A stretch of 64,000 nucleotides of DNA. Origin: Spirochaetaceae bacterium. Its GTDB lineage: Bacteria; Spirochaetota; Spirochaetia; Treponematales; Rectinemataceae. Position numbers and translations under genes: made by a program. This document shows, piece by piece, positions 36,336-44,687 of this stretch. The notes below the pieces were generated by a model. The model saw nothing but the letters and a program-made list of their open reading frames with translations. It made no database searches and was not told the DNA's origin. Location: contig JANYKC010000095.1 of NCBI GenBank assembly GCA_025358255.1, forward strand, positions 240,013 to 304,012. Direction: 5' to 3'. Positions within the stretch are counted from its first letter, which is position 1. Every line of letters begins with the position of its first letter.

Positions 36336-37631
36336 TCAGTCGGGCTGCCGGGCGTGGCTGATCCCCTCCAGGTCAGCGAAGAACGAGGGCCAGGACTTGG
36401 CCACGCATCCAGCGCCGGTGATCCGGACTTCGCCGCCTGCCGTGAGGGCGGCGACCGCGGCTGCCATCGCGATCCGGTGGTCACCCCGCGCGTCCAGCTC
36501 CCCCCCGTGGAGGGGGCCGCCAGCGATGCGCATCAGGTCGCCATCGACCTCGATGCGCGCGCCCAGCTTGCCAAGCTCCTCCTGGAGGGCCGAAGCACGG
36601 TCGCTCTCCTTGCCGCGGAGCCGGTGCGCGCCGCGGATCGTCGAGACGCCTTCGCAGGCCAGGGCAAGGGCCGCAAGGGGCGGGAACAAATCGGGGCAGG
36701 CGCTCGCGTCAAAGTCGAAAGCCCTGAGGCCGGCTTTCCCCACCTCGAGGAGACCTCCTTTCCACGCGATGCCCGCCCCTGCGGCAGCAAGGACCTCGAG
36801 GACGGCCCGATCCGGCTGTGCCGAATCCGCCTGGAGTCCCTCCACCTCGAGAAGGCCGCCATCGCGTCCGGCGATGGCGGCGGCCACCAGGAGGAAGGCG
36901 GCGCCGCTCCAGTCCCCTTCGACCGTGAAATCGCCGGCCCGGTAGGACTGCCTTCCGCCTATCGAAAACCGCTCATAGCTCGTATCCTGCGCGACATGGA
37001 CCCCGAACTGGGCCATGGTCCGCAAGGTAAGCCCCAGGTAGCCCTGGCTCACCGCGTTCCGCACATGGAGGGTCGAGTCGCGCGCGGCCAGGGGCAGCGC
37101 GATGAGGAGACCGGTGAGGAACTGCGAGCTGGCGGAGGCGTCGACCTCGGCCTCGCCACCGGCGATGGGACCTTCCACGACGACGGGAGGGAAGCCATCC
37201 GCCGTGGCGCAGCTGCCGCCGAGGGCCATGAGGGGAGCCTCGACGGCCGTCACGGGCCGATGGGCGAGGCTGCCGCGGCCCACGAGCCTGGTCCCTCCCC
37301 GAAGGAGGGCGGCGATCGGCGTGAACATCCGGAGGCAAAGGCCGGACTCGCCGCAATCCAGGGTCCTGCCGTCCGGGCCGGGCTCGAGCGCGGCGATCGC
37401 CGCCAGGCCAGGGGACCTGATCTCCACGCTCCCGGGACCTTGGGTCAGCTCCGCCCCGAGGCAGCCCGCGATGCCGAGGGCCGCCATCGAATCGGCGCAA
37501 TAGCTTGGAGAGGCGAGCCTCGAGGTTCCCGGGGCAAGAAGGGCGCAGGCGACAGCCCGCTGCATCGAGGACTTGGAGGCAGGGGCCCTGACCCTTCCCC
37601 CCACTTCAGCCCAAGCGCATATACGCGTCAA
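36336..37631 (-). CDS. aroA: 3-phosphoshikimate 1-carboxyvinyltransferase (EPSP synthase)
   Basis: Transfers enolpyruvate from PEP to shikimate 3-phosphate. The 431-aa protein has APASKSSMQRAVACALL, LDCGESGLCLRMFTPIAAL, LRGKESDRASAL and DHRIAMAAAVAAL. The PEP and glyphosate loop that reads GNAGTAxR in class I enzymes is GESGLCLR here, so it belongs to a divergent class. TTG start at 37629-37631 after AGGTGATCC, inside the end of the shikimate kinase gene (26-bp overlap). Confidence 0.92.
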   Translation of the reverse strand: MTRICAWAEVGGRVRAPASKSSMQRAVACALLAPGTSRLASPSYCADSMAALGIAGCLGAELTQGPGSVEIRSPGLAAIAALEPGPDGRTLDCGESGLCLRMFTPIAALLRGGTRLVGRGSLAHRPVTAVEAPLMALGGSCATADGFPPVVVEGPIAGGEAEVDASASSQFLTGLLIALPLAARDSTLHVRNAVSQGYLGLTLRTMAQFGVHVAQDTSYERFSIGGRQSYRAGDFTVEGDWSGAAFLLVAAAIAGRDGGLLEVEGLQADSAQPDRAVLEVLAAAGAGIAWKGGLLEVGKAGLRAFDFDASACPDLFPPLAALALACEGVSTIRGAHRLRGKESDRASALQEELGKLGARIEVDGDLMRIAGGPLHGGELDARGDHRIAMAAAVAALTAGGEVRITGAGCVAKSWPSFFADLEGISHARQPD

Positions 37632-38472
37632 GGATCACCTCCGCGATCTCTTCAGGACTTCGCGCTCCGGCGGGCACGAGGATGTCGGCCGAACCCGCGT
37701 AGAGGGGGAGCCTTGCATGGTAGATGCTTTCAAGTCGCCTGACTGGATCACCGTCGGCTAGAAGGGGCCGCGAGCCGCCCTTCGAGCGCTCCGCAAGGAT
37801 CCTGGGGTTCGCATGGAGCCAGGCCACGAAACAGCCGGCAGCGAGGGCGGCGCGGTTGCTTTCCTTGAGCACAACGCCGCCACCCGTGGCGATGACGCTA
37901 GGGGCAAGGCCGAGGACAGCAAGGAGGGCGGCGGCTTCGCGTTCACGGAAACAGGGCTCTCCCTCATCCTTGAATATCACGGGGATGGAAAGGCCGCATG
38001 CGGACTCGATCACCTGGTCGGTGTCAAAAAAGGGGAGGCCGAGCCTGGAGGCAAGAAGCCGGGCAACCGTGGTTTTTCCGGCGGCCATGGGCCCGACCAA
38101 GGCGATCGAAGGCCTGGGCTTCCTGTGCGCGCGTGGAAGGCCGAGGGCATCCTCATCGAGGAAGCGCATCAAGGCGGCGCTGGCCGTTTCCTCGGGATGG
38201 GGGCTTTGGAGGGAAGGCCTGGCCTCGGAATCCGGCATGGCGGCCATGAGGGCTGACATGCTTTCTGCCATGCCTGGAGGGAGGAGGAGCGACTCGATGC
38301 CGCACTCGACCGAGGCGGAGAGCACATCCTCGGGACGGCTCGATGCCAGGCGAAGGAGAGCCTTGCCCTGCGCGGCGAGCACCGAAGGCCCAAGCTCCCT
38401 TCCCGCGTACCCGGCAAGGAAGGAAGGAGGGCCAGCGATCGCGAACAAGGTGGCCGGGCCAAGGATGCTCAT
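37606..38472 (-). CDS. aroK: Shikimate kinase with an N-terminal extension
   Basis: Phosphorylates shikimate with ATP. The kinase domain occupies about 120-288: P-loop GPMAAGKTT (127-135), shikimate-binding FFDTDQVIE, the GGG loop in IATGGGVVLKE, and RPLLADGDP in the lid. The first 118 residues (AGPPSFLAGYAGRELGPSVL and on) form an extra domain of unknown identity; normal kinases are about 170 aa. ATG start at 38472. Overlaps aroA, and the two probably form an operon. Dehydroquinase (aroD/aroQ) and shikimate dehydrogenase (aroE) are not seen in the window. Confidence 0.85.
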   Translation of the reverse strand: MSILGPATLFAIAGPPSFLAGYAGRELGPSVLAAQGKALLRLASSRPEDVLSASVECGIESLLLPPGMAESMSALMAAMPDSEARPSLQSPHPEETASAALMRFLDEDALGLPRAHRKPRPSIALVGPMAAGKTTVARLLASRLGLPFFDTDQVIESACGLSIPVIFKDEGEPCFREREAAALLAVLGLAPSVIATGGGVVLKESNRAALAAGCFVAWLHANPRILAERSKGGSRPLLADGDPVRRLESIYHARLPLYAGSADILVPAGARSPEEIAEVILDAYMRLG

Positions 38473-38502
38473 GTTCCGGGGCTTTCCTGGGAAGAGGGGG
38501 AC

Positions 38503-39210
38503 CTAGAGGTTGGAGATCCGCGAGGAAAGCGTCTTGCGCCAGTCCTGCTTTTCGCCTTCTTTTTCCCATTGTATGCGGCGCTTCACTACAAAGGAACTCT
38601 CCGCCTTGTCCTTGAATTCGACGACACCGAATCCACCCGAGCCCATGTACACGAGTTTTTCGTTCGAACCCAGGCTTTCCATGGCCGTAAGCCGTTCCAC
38701 GACGCAGTCGAAATGGGCAGGCATTGGCTTTTCCCTATCCGAAGAAAGCGCGGTGGAGAGATCGTAGACTGGCTTGCCGCAGAGGGGGCAGTCGACAGGA
38801 TCGGCCTTGGGCAAAGGCGGCGGGAGGTTCTGCTCGAGCGCCTTTGAGGAGGAGGAGGCCGAAGTTGCCTCATCCGTCTCGGCACCCTGTCCCTGTGCGG
38901 GGCCTTTGCCGAAACGCCTGCGGCCAAAGCGCCGCCTGTCCTTGGGTCCCTCGCCCTGGCGCGGGTCCTGGGGACGTCCCCCGCTAGAGGGCTTGCCGCC
39001 ATCGCCCGGCTTCGCGCCCTCGTTGGGGCGTCCGCCCTCGTTGGGGCGTCCGCCCTCGTTGGGGCGTCCGCCCTCGTTGGGGCGTCCGCCCTCGTTGGGG
39101 CGTCCGCCCTCGTTGGGGCGTCCGCCCTCGTTAGGGCGTCCGCCCTCGTTAGGGCGGGCTCCGTTGGGCCGAATTGGCCCTTTATCGCGTCTTTCGTCCG
39201 CCACTTTCAT
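38503..39210 (-). CDS. RPNEGG-repeat protein with a CxxC/H-C motif
   Basis: A 235-aa basic, soluble protein. An N-terminal low-complexity region contains eight RPNEG units (about 19-62), then an arginine-rich stretch RRRFGRRRFGKG, then a folded C-terminal part with CPLCGKPVYD and HFDCVVERL (a zinc-ribbon-like C-x2-C ... H-x2-C) and MGSGGFGVVEFKD. ATG follows GGAAGGAT. It overlaps the small upstream gene by 29 bp. The arrangement of disordered basic arm plus zinc knuckle would suit RNA or ribosome binding, but this is inference. Confidence 0.75.
   Translation of the reverse strand: MKVADERRDKGPIRPNGARPNEGGRPNEGGRPNEGGRPNEGGRPNEGGRPNEGGRPNEGGRPNEGAKPGDGGKPSSGGRPQDPRQGEGPKDRRRFGRRRFGKGPAQGQGAETDEATSASSSSKALEQNLPPPLPKADPVDCPLCGKPVYDLSTALSSDREKPMPAHFDCVVERLTAMESLGSNEKLVYMGSGGFGVVEFKDKAESSFVVKRRIQWEKEGEKQDWRKTLSSRISNL
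39016..39160 (-). repeat. Eight-copy 18-bp tandem repeat
   Basis: Unit CCCTCGTTGGGGCGTCCG on +, about eight copies, nearly identical; the two copies closest to the gene start carry TTAGGG instead of TTGGGG. It encodes the RPNEGG repeats. Because the period is a multiple of three, slippage changes length without a frameshift. Confidence 0.95.
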
Positions 39211-39346
39211 ATCCTTCCGCGAGCCGCGCGCTCAACACGGTGGCAATCCTGAGGATCGCCCCCGCCATATAGGCTTCATCGCGCAGCTTGATCTTGAGTT
39301 CGGCGATCCGAGCCTTCTCGGTCGCGAGATCTCCCCGGCCCGTCAT
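39182..39346 (-). CDS. Small helical protein between yraN and the repeat protein
   Basis: A 54-codon frame too short for standard listing, starting MTGRGDLATEKARIAELKIK and ending SGGRKTR. Its ATG overlaps the yraN stop codon exactly as ATGA, and its end overlaps the repeat-protein start by 29 bp. The sequence is an amphipathic, charged helix (EKARIAELKIKLRDEAYMAG). The operon-perfect junctions are the reason for calling it; no family recognised. Confidence 0.6.
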   Translation of the reverse strand: MTGRGDLATEKARIAELKIKLRDEAYMAGAILRIATVLSARLAEGYESGGRKTR

Positions 39347-39708
39347 AGCTCTCCCGTAAAAGCGGATTCGATTCGCCGTTCAATCCGTCCCTCCCTCATG
39401 AGCATGAGGTCGAAACGAATTCCGACGTTACTATATTCTCGATGCCGAGCGAGGAAGATTTGAGCCGTTTCGACAATTCGGCGTCGTTTATCCTGTCCGA
39501 CCGAATCCGCGAGGTCGCCTGGGCCAAAAACGCTCCACGACTTCACCTCGACGAAGGCGAGTATACCATCCCGGAGGGCGATCAGGTCTATCTCCCCGGG
39601 CCATGCGCGCCAGTTGCGTTCGATGATGGACCAGCCCTCGGAGGCGAGGAGGGCGGCGGCGGCCTCCTCCCCTTCCCGGCCAAGGGCGGCGGCTCCTGCC
39701 TTTTTCAC
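39343..39708 (-). CDS. YraN/UPF0102 family protein
   Basis: A 121-aa protein with the nuclease-like core of the family: GREGEEAAAALLASEGW at the start, then EIDLIALRDGILAFVEVKSW (the D...ExK pattern of restriction-endonuclease-like folds) and QDKRRRIVETAQIFL. Probably a Holliday-junction-resolvase-like fold; the biological role of UPF0102 is not settled. ATGA overlaps with the HD-GYP gene before it and the small helical gene after it. Confidence 0.9.
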   Translation of the reverse strand: MKKAGAAALGREGEEAAAALLASEGWSIIERNWRAWPGEIDLIALRDGILAFVEVKSWSVFGPGDLADSVGQDKRRRIVETAQIFLARHREYSNVGIRFDLMLMREGRIERRIESAFTGEL

Positions 39709-40868
39709 GCCTGGGTGCTTAATTCCTTGGGATCGAGGGCACGGGCGATGAAAAGGCTCTTTTCCGAGAGCAGGTCGACCGTTTCGCCCCTGTCGCCGTC
39801 GAATCGATTGCCGAACTCGTCCACGATGAGCCGGATCCTCGGCCGCAAGGGGGCGTCAGGATGGGTTTCGACGACCCTGGCGATCGCCGCGTTGTTGAGG
39901 AGGACGGTCGAGCCCAAGGGATAGACCCCCATCGCCTTGATGAAGGCCTTGAGGATCTCCGGATCGAAGCGGCGTGAATTGTCGGAGAGCAGGGCCTTCA
40001 TCGCGGCATAGCCGATCATCGAGTTCCGGTAGGGCTTCTCGCTCACCATAGCCTCGAAGGCGTCGGCCACCGAGACGATCCTGGCAAGCGGATCTATCTC
40101 CGTCCCCGAGGTGCGGCGCGGATAGCCGTCCCCGTCCCAGCGCTCATGGTGCTGCAGTCCGATGAGGCCCACGTCGTCGGGATAGAGGAGTTCCTTGGTG
40201 ATGACGCGGTAGGAGAGCAGTGGATGGGCGCGGATCTTTTGGGATTCCTCCTCGGAAAGCCGGCCTTCCTTCTTCACGATGGAATCGGGAATGCGCAGCA
40301 TGCCCGTATCGTGGAGGAGGGCACCTGTGGCGAGGTAGGAAAGCTTGTAGGGGGGCAACTTCAGCATCTGGCCCATGACCACGGAGAGGATGGAGCCATT
40401 GACTCCCGAGCGCGCGAGGTCGGAGCCCTTGCTTTCGCTGCCGAGGATGGCGGAGATCGCCGCGTCGCGCTCATCGCGCACCAGCTGGAGGAGGGATTGC
40501 GAAAGGACATCGACGTTCTTGGGCTCCACGGCCTCGTTTCGCTTTATCTTCTCGAAGAGCTGCGAAAGCCGGTCCACAAGATCGGCGTAACGGCCGTAAA
40601 GCTCCCTCGAGCCGGCGAAGCCTTGGGGAAGGAGCTCGGCGATCGGAGCCTCTCCCTTTGCCTCCACCTTGGATTTCCGCTCGGCCTCGTCGCTGACCAG
40701 CTCGCCCTCGGTGATCACGTAGGCGACGCCCCAGCGCTTGAGCGCCTCGAGGTCCCTCGGCTTGACCGCGATGCGCGCCGGCACGAGGAGGTTGCGATCG
40801 TCGATGAAGACGTCTTCGGAAAAACGCGAGCCGGCGGAGATCTGGTCCAAGGCTATTCTCTTCTTCAT
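39705..40868 (-). CDS. HD-GYP domain phosphodiesterase
   Basis: A 387-aa cytoplasmic protein predicted to hydrolyse cyclic di-GMP. An N-terminal DUF3391-like region (about 1-75) precedes the HD-GYP domain with LLHDTGMLRIPD, HPLLSY, LQHHERWDGDGYPR (the GYP signature) and VSVADAFEAM. All metal-ligand motifs are intact. Lies between the FlhB-tail gene and yraN with ATGA overlaps on both sides, so a link between c-di-GMP and flagellar assembly is plausible but inferred. Confidence 0.9.
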   Translation of the reverse strand: MKKRIALDQISAGSRFSEDVFIDDRNLLVPARIAVKPRDLEALKRWGVAYVITEGELVSDEAERKSKVEAKGEAPIAELLPQGFAGSRELYGRYADLVDRLSQLFEKIKRNEAVEPKNVDVLSQSLLQLVRDERDAAISAILGSESKGSDLARSGVNGSILSVVMGQMLKLPPYKLSYLATGALLHDTGMLRIPDSIVKKEGRLSEEESQKIRAHPLLSYRVITKELLYPDDVGLIGLQHHERWDGDGYPRRTSGTEIDPLARIVSVADAFEAMVSEKPYRNSMIGYAAMKALLSDNSRRFDPEILKAFIKAMGVYPLGSTVLLNNAAIARVVETHPDAPLRPRIRLIVDEFGNRFDGDRGETVDLLSEKSLFIARALDPKELSTQA

Positions 40869-41116
40869 ATTTCCTCTATGCGCTTCACGAATGCGAATAC
40901 TTTCGCGACGATCTCGAAATATTCAAAGGGCACATACTCCCCGATATCCAGGGGATAAAGGGCGTCCGCCAAGGCGCCATCCCGCACGACCGGCACCCCC
41001 GCGGCCTGGGCGATGGCCACTAGCCGCTGGGAGGCCTTGCCATCCGCCTTCGCCACCAGAAATGGGGCTTCCAGCTCCTTCACATAGCGAAGGGCCACGC
41101 TGCGCCCCTTACGCAT
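40865..41116 (-). CDS. Stand-alone FlhB C-terminal domain protein
   Basis: An 83-aa soluble protein matching the cytoplasmic tail of FlhB/EscU after its autocleavage site: VALRYVKELEAPFLVAKADG, AGVPVVRDGALADALYPLDI, GEYVPFEYFEIVAKVFAFV. The NPTH cleavage motif and membrane domain are absent; the protein begins where the cleaved fragment of full FlhB would begin. Proteins of this kind can substitute for the FlhB tail in flagellar export switching in some bacteria. ATGA overlap with the HD-GYP gene and 8-bp overlap with the FliK-like gene. Confidence 0.85.
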   Translation of the reverse strand: MRKGRSVALRYVKELEAPFLVAKADGKASQRLVAIAQAAGVPVVRDGALADALYPLDIGEYVPFEYFEIVAKVFAFVKRIEEI

Positions 41117-42281
41117 CGATCACGACCGACCCATCCAGGCCACGGGACTGCGGAAAACCCATCTCGACCGCGCATCCGCTCCCGGCGAGCGTCGCGCGCA
41201 GATGGGGCAGGAAGCGCTCCAGTTCCTTGCGGCGTCCCTCCGCCCCTATGACCAGGCGGGGCTTGCCCGCGCCGAAAAAAAGGGCGAAATCCCAATCTCG
41301 AGCCTCGGCCGGGCTGCCCGCGTCGCCGTCGATCCCTGGACCGGCCCGGAAGGATGCCTCGATCCTGCCGGGACCACCGGGCATACACGGCAATAGTATA
41401 CGAAAGCTTCCTGTGAATGCAACCGAATCAAGGGCGAAGCTGAAAGGGACAATTATCCAATTGTTCGCGCCTTCCGCCGCCCGGGCATGGTTGAAAAGCC
41501 GGAGGATGGCGGCCATGGAAAGGCTGTCATCCCCGTCCTTCGCAGGCCCGTTTCCTTCCGTCCGGCCCCCGAAACAGGCCTCCTTGATGAGGCGGCCCAG
41601 GATAGGCGGCAGCCCGTCCGCGCCCGCGGACTCCTCGGGCGCGGCTCCGCCCGGCAGCTCGCGGCTTTGGGAGCGGCCCTTGCCGCCCTGGCCTTGCCCG
41701 TCAGCGTTGCCTTGCGAAGGGCCCTGTCCGCCACGGCCGGCAGGGCCGTCCATCGCATCCACCAAGGCGTCGATCGCGCCTGCGGTCGCGCCAAGGCCCT
41801 TGGCCTCGAGCCTGGCCCCGAGGCGGAGGCGCTTCTCGAGCGTGTCGGGGCCTTGGGAAGAGGCGGCGGCCTTCCTCAGCCTGAGGAGGGCCTCGGCCTC
41901 GGGCTTGAGGCCTTCGGCCAGGAGGGCCGCGGCCGCGAGCCGGCCAAGCTGGTCGGGGACGAAGCCTTCGCGGCGAAGGATGGAATCATATCGGAGGAGG
42001 GCATCGCCGGGCGAGGAAGGGGCGGAAAGGGCAGTCTCCAGCCTGAAGACCAGTCCGCCTGGCGCATGTTCGACCCGGGCACGGAGGAGGCTTCCCACGG
42101 AAAGGTCGGCCTGGCTGCGCGCGGCAAAGACCTGGCCGGCACCGGAGATCCTGTAAAGGCCGGGAGCGAGCTTCTCGAGCACGGCCAGTGAAACACGAAC
42201 GCCGGCCCGAAGCTTTGCTGCTCCTGGACCGGCGCTCTCGACAAATACCTGCGCCCCGGTTGAACCAAGGGGACGCACCAT
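41109..42281 (-). CDS. FliK-like / hook-length-control-like protein
   Basis: A 390-aa protein, start ATG 42279-42281 after AGGGATCGC, seven bases from the rplS stop. The N-terminal part has a beta-rich region (AGVRVSLAVLEKLAPGLYRI), the middle is low-complexity (glycine, glutamine, proline), and the C-terminal half contains WIIVPFSFALDSVAFTGSFRILLP and WDFALFFGAGKPRLVIGAEG, the pattern of a FliK C-terminal-like domain. Assignment rests on layout and on the adjacent FlhB-tail gene, which is the known partner of FliK; sequence motifs alone are weak. Confidence 0.55.
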   Translation of the reverse strand: MVRPLGSTGAQVFVESAGPGAAKLRAGVRVSLAVLEKLAPGLYRISGAGQVFAARSQADLSVGSLLRARVEHAPGGLVFRLETALSAPSSPGDALLRYDSILRREGFVPDQLGRLAAAALLAEGLKPEAEALLRLRKAAASSQGPDTLEKRLRLGARLEAKGLGATAGAIDALVDAMDGPAGRGGQGPSQGNADGQGQGGKGRSQSRELPGGAAPEESAGADGLPPILGRLIKEACFGGRTEGNGPAKDGDDSLSMAAILRLFNHARAAEGANNWIIVPFSFALDSVAFTGSFRILLPCMPGGPGRIEASFRAGPGIDGDAGSPAEARDWDFALFFGAGKPRLVIGAEGRRKELERFLPHLRATLAGSGCAVEMGFPQSRGLDGSVVIDA

Positions 42282-42288
42282 GCGATCC

Positions 42289-42681
42289 CTAGACCTTGGC
42301 GGCCTTCTCGACCTTGGCGGCCTTCTCGACCTTGCGGGCGGGAAGAAGCTCCTTGATCTTGGCTTTCTTGCCGACCTTGGTGCGGATGTAGTAGAGCTTG
42401 GCGCGGCGCACCTTGCCGGCGCGGACAACCTCGACCTTCTCGATCCTGGGTGAGTTCATGGGAAAGACACGCTCCACGCCGACTCCATAGGAGTTCTTGC
42501 GGACCATGAAGGTCTTGCCGATGCCGGCGTTCTTCATCGCGATGACGAGGCCTTCGTAGATCTGGACTCGCTCGGTCTTGCCTTCGATGATCTTGAAATG
42601 CACTTTGACGGTATCGCCCACCTTGAAACCGGGCACTTCTGGCTTAATCTGCTCTGCCATTATCTTCTGGATCAGGTTCAT
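42289..42681 (-). CDS. rplS: 50S ribosomal protein L19
   Basis: A 130-aa ribosomal protein at the 30S-50S interface. [51 protein letters not shown] and [12 protein letters not shown] are the L19 signatures. The C-terminus carries two KVEKAA repeats (18-bp period) not typical of L19. ATG at 42679-42681 follows GGGGGACG and lies within the trmD 3' end (38-bp overlap). Confidence 0.96.
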   Translation of the reverse strand: MNLIQKIMAEQIKPEVPGFKVGDTVKVHFKIIEGKTERVQIYEGLVIAMKNAGIGKTFMVRKNSYGVGVERVFPMNSPRIEKVEVVRAGKVRRAKLYYIRTKVGKKAKIKELLPARKVEKAAKVEKAAKV

Positions 42682-43420
42682 GACGTCCCCCTTCGACAAC
42701 TATTTCCGCGAGCAGCTTCTTGACCTCTTCGGGAAGACCGGCCGAGGCAAGCAGCTCGGGCCTGAAAGCCAGGGTTTTTCTCAAACTTTCCCTGAGCCTC
42801 CACCCGGCGATTTTCGCATGGTGCCCCGACGTCAATACCTCGGGGACTTGCATTTTATCATAAAGGGCAGGCCGTGTATACTGGGGATACTCGAGGAGGA
42901 CGGCCTCCCCTTCCCCGCCGAAACTCTCTTCGGCCAGGCTTTCACCCGAGATCGCCCCCGGGATCAGGCGGAAAAGCGCGTCCACAAGGACGAGGGCGGC
43001 CACTTCGCCGCTTGAAAGCACATAGTCGCCGATCGAGATCTCGTCGTCCACGTACTCGTCGATGATGCGCTGGTCGATGCCCTCGTAATGGCCGCAGATG
43101 ATGACCAGCTCCCCTTCGCGCGACAGCTCCCGGGCGTAGGCCTGGTTGAAAAGGCGGCCGGAGGGCGACACGAAGACCGTGCGCTGGTCCCTCGCTCCCG
43201 CCGCCTCGAGGCAACGGCCCAGGGGATCGGGCAGCATGAGCATGCCCGCGCCACCGCCGAAAACCAGGTCATCGCACTTGTGGTGCTTGTCCACCGCGTA
43301 GTCCCGGATATTCACGAGCTCGTACTCCACGAGTCCCTTCTTGACCGCCCGTGCCATGATGGAGCTTTCGAAAAAGCCCTTCATCATCTCGGGGAAGAGG
43401 GAAAGGACCGTGATTTTCAT
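42644..43420 (-). CDS. trmD: tRNA (guanine37-N1)-methyltransferase
   Basis: Methylates G37 next to the anticodon to prevent frameshifting. A SPOUT-fold enzyme of 258 aa with [29 protein letters not shown] (knot) and [13 protein letters not shown], and the C-terminal DNA/RNA-binding part [23 protein letters not shown] overlap with rimM upstream. Confidence 0.96.
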   Translation of the reverse strand: MKITVLSLFPEMMKGFFESSIMARAVKKGLVEYELVNIRDYAVDKHHKCDDLVFGGGAGMLMLPDPLGRCLEAAGARDQRTVFVSPSGRLFNQAYARELSREGELVIICGHYEGIDQRIIDEYVDDEISIGDYVLSSGEVAALVLVDALFRLIPGAISGESLAEESFGGEGEAVLLEYPQYTRPALYDKMQVPEVLTSGHHAKIAGWRLRESLRKTLAFRPELLASAGLPEEVKKLLAEIVVEGGRHEPDPEDNGRAD

Positions 43421-43941
43421 TCCAGGATCTCAGGCGCCACCAACTCCACAAAGCCAGCCTTGATGTCCACCGTGCCTACGTATTCCTTGCGGAAGGGCAC
43501 GAGGGCCTTCCGGCCATCGGGAAGGAGGGCCTCAAGCCAGGGATCGGGCCCCCCCTCGACCACGGCGATGATCTTGCCAAGTTCGGTCTCGGCGGTGGGC
43601 GATCCCGAGGGACCGCGCAGGGCCAGGCCGACGAGGTCGACCACGTACCACTCGTCCTTGCCCAGGGGAGCCGCGGCCTCGCGGTCAGCCCAGATCTCCA
43701 TGCCGACCAGGGCCCTGGCCGTCTCCGGACTAGGATAGCCCTCGAAGGCGATCGTCGTGCCGTCGGGATTCACCGCCGAGCGGATGACCTTGACGATCAG
43801 GCTGTGGCTTTCGTCATGGAGTTCCAGGGTCTTCTTCTTGACGATATGGTCGAATTCGCCCGAAAAGCTCTGCAAACGAAGGTCGCCCTTGATGCCACGG
43901 GGGGCGCCAAGGCGCCCGAGGATCAGTTTGTCAGCCGACAT
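43417..43941 (-). CDS. rimM: Ribosome maturation factor RimM
   Basis: Assists 30S head assembly by binding S19. A 174-aa protein with ILGRLGAPRGIKGDLRLQSF at the start and the PRC-barrel part KDEWYVVDLVGLALR. Eleven bases after the KH-domain gene; ATGA overlap with trmD. Confidence 0.94.
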   Translation of the reverse strand: MSADKLILGRLGAPRGIKGDLRLQSFSGEFDHIVKKKTLELHDESHSLIVKVIRSAVNPDGTTIAFEGYPSPETARALVGMEIWADREAAAPLGKDEWYVVDLVGLALRGPSGSPTAETELGKIIAVVEGGPDPWLEALLPDGRKALVPFRKEYVGTVDIKAGFVELVAPEILE

Positions 43942-43952
43942 GCAGGCCCGCT

Positions 43953-44186
43953 TTAGTCGAGTATCTCGAGGACGATTCGCTTGGTGGCGCCGGAGGCGGA
44001 TGCGGAGAGGATGGTCCTGATCGCCTTCGCGATTCGGCCCTGCTTCCCGATGACCTTGCCGATATCCTCGCTGGCGACCCGGAGTTCGAGGATGGTGGAC
44101 TTGTCCTCCTCGATGACGTTGACCGTCACGGCGGAGGGATCGTCCACGAGGCTCTTGGCTATGTATTCGACGAGATCGCGTTCCAC
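43953..44186 (-). CDS. khpA: KH-domain RNA-binding protein KhpA
   Basis: A 77-aa single KH domain (RVASEDIGKVIGKQGRIAKA contains the GxxG loop as GKQG). Located between rpsP and rimM as usual. Start is GTG at 44184-44186, seven bases after GGAG. Binds structured RNA; in several bacteria it pairs with KhpB. Confidence 0.93.
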   Translation of the reverse strand: MERDLVEYIAKSLVDDPSAVTVNVIEEDKSTILELRVASEDIGKVIGKQGRIAKAIRTILSASASGATKRIVLEILD

Positions 44187-44321
44187 GATTGTCTCCTTGC
44201 TATAAAACGAAGCGCCCGGCCGCCGTCAGCGACGACAAGCACGGGCGCTTACTGACCCGGCAACATGACATCGGTCAGCAGGTACCGCCCAAGGAACCGC
44301 CGAAAAGCGGCCCCATGGAAG

Positions 44322-44573
44322 CTATTTTACGTGAATGTTCTTCTTGTTGAGAAGTCCACGGACGGTATCGGAAGGCTGGGCGCCCTTCGCGAGCCATTCC
44401 TTGGCCTTGGCCTCGTCGATGAGGAGCTGCTTGCCTTCCACCTCGATGGGGTGATAGAGGCCGATCTCCTCGATCGTGCGGCCGTCACGGGGCTGACGGG
44501 AATCCATGATGACGATTCGGTAGAATGGACGGGCCTTGGAACCGAAACGCTTTAGCCTGATCTTCACGCTCAT
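44322..44573 (-). CDS. rpsP: 30S ribosomal protein S16
   Basis: An 83-aa protein starting [20 protein letters not shown] and continuing [20 protein letters not shown], the S16 signature. ATG after AGGACAATC. It heads the minus-strand block rpsP-khpA-rimM-trmD-rplS, with 135 bp to khpA, and is divergent from the second dus gene. Confidence 0.96.
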   Translation of the reverse strand: MSVKIRLKRFGSKARPFYRIVIMDSRQPRDGRTIEEIGLYHPIEVEGKQLLIDEAKAKEWLAKGAQPSDTVRGLLNKKNIHVK

Positions 44574-44687
44574 ACGATTGTCCTCCGAAACAGGATTGTG
44601 GGCCCACCTTACGACACGCTTCCCCGGACGGGGGGCCCGGAGCGGGGAAAGACTAGCTTGTATACACCGGAAGGCGCCCCCTCGTCA

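Noticed and set aside
39016..39160. Possible CRISPR array (regular 18-bp repeats)
   Set aside because: There are no unique spacers; the units are contiguous, in frame and translate to RPNEGG, so it is a coding minisatellite.
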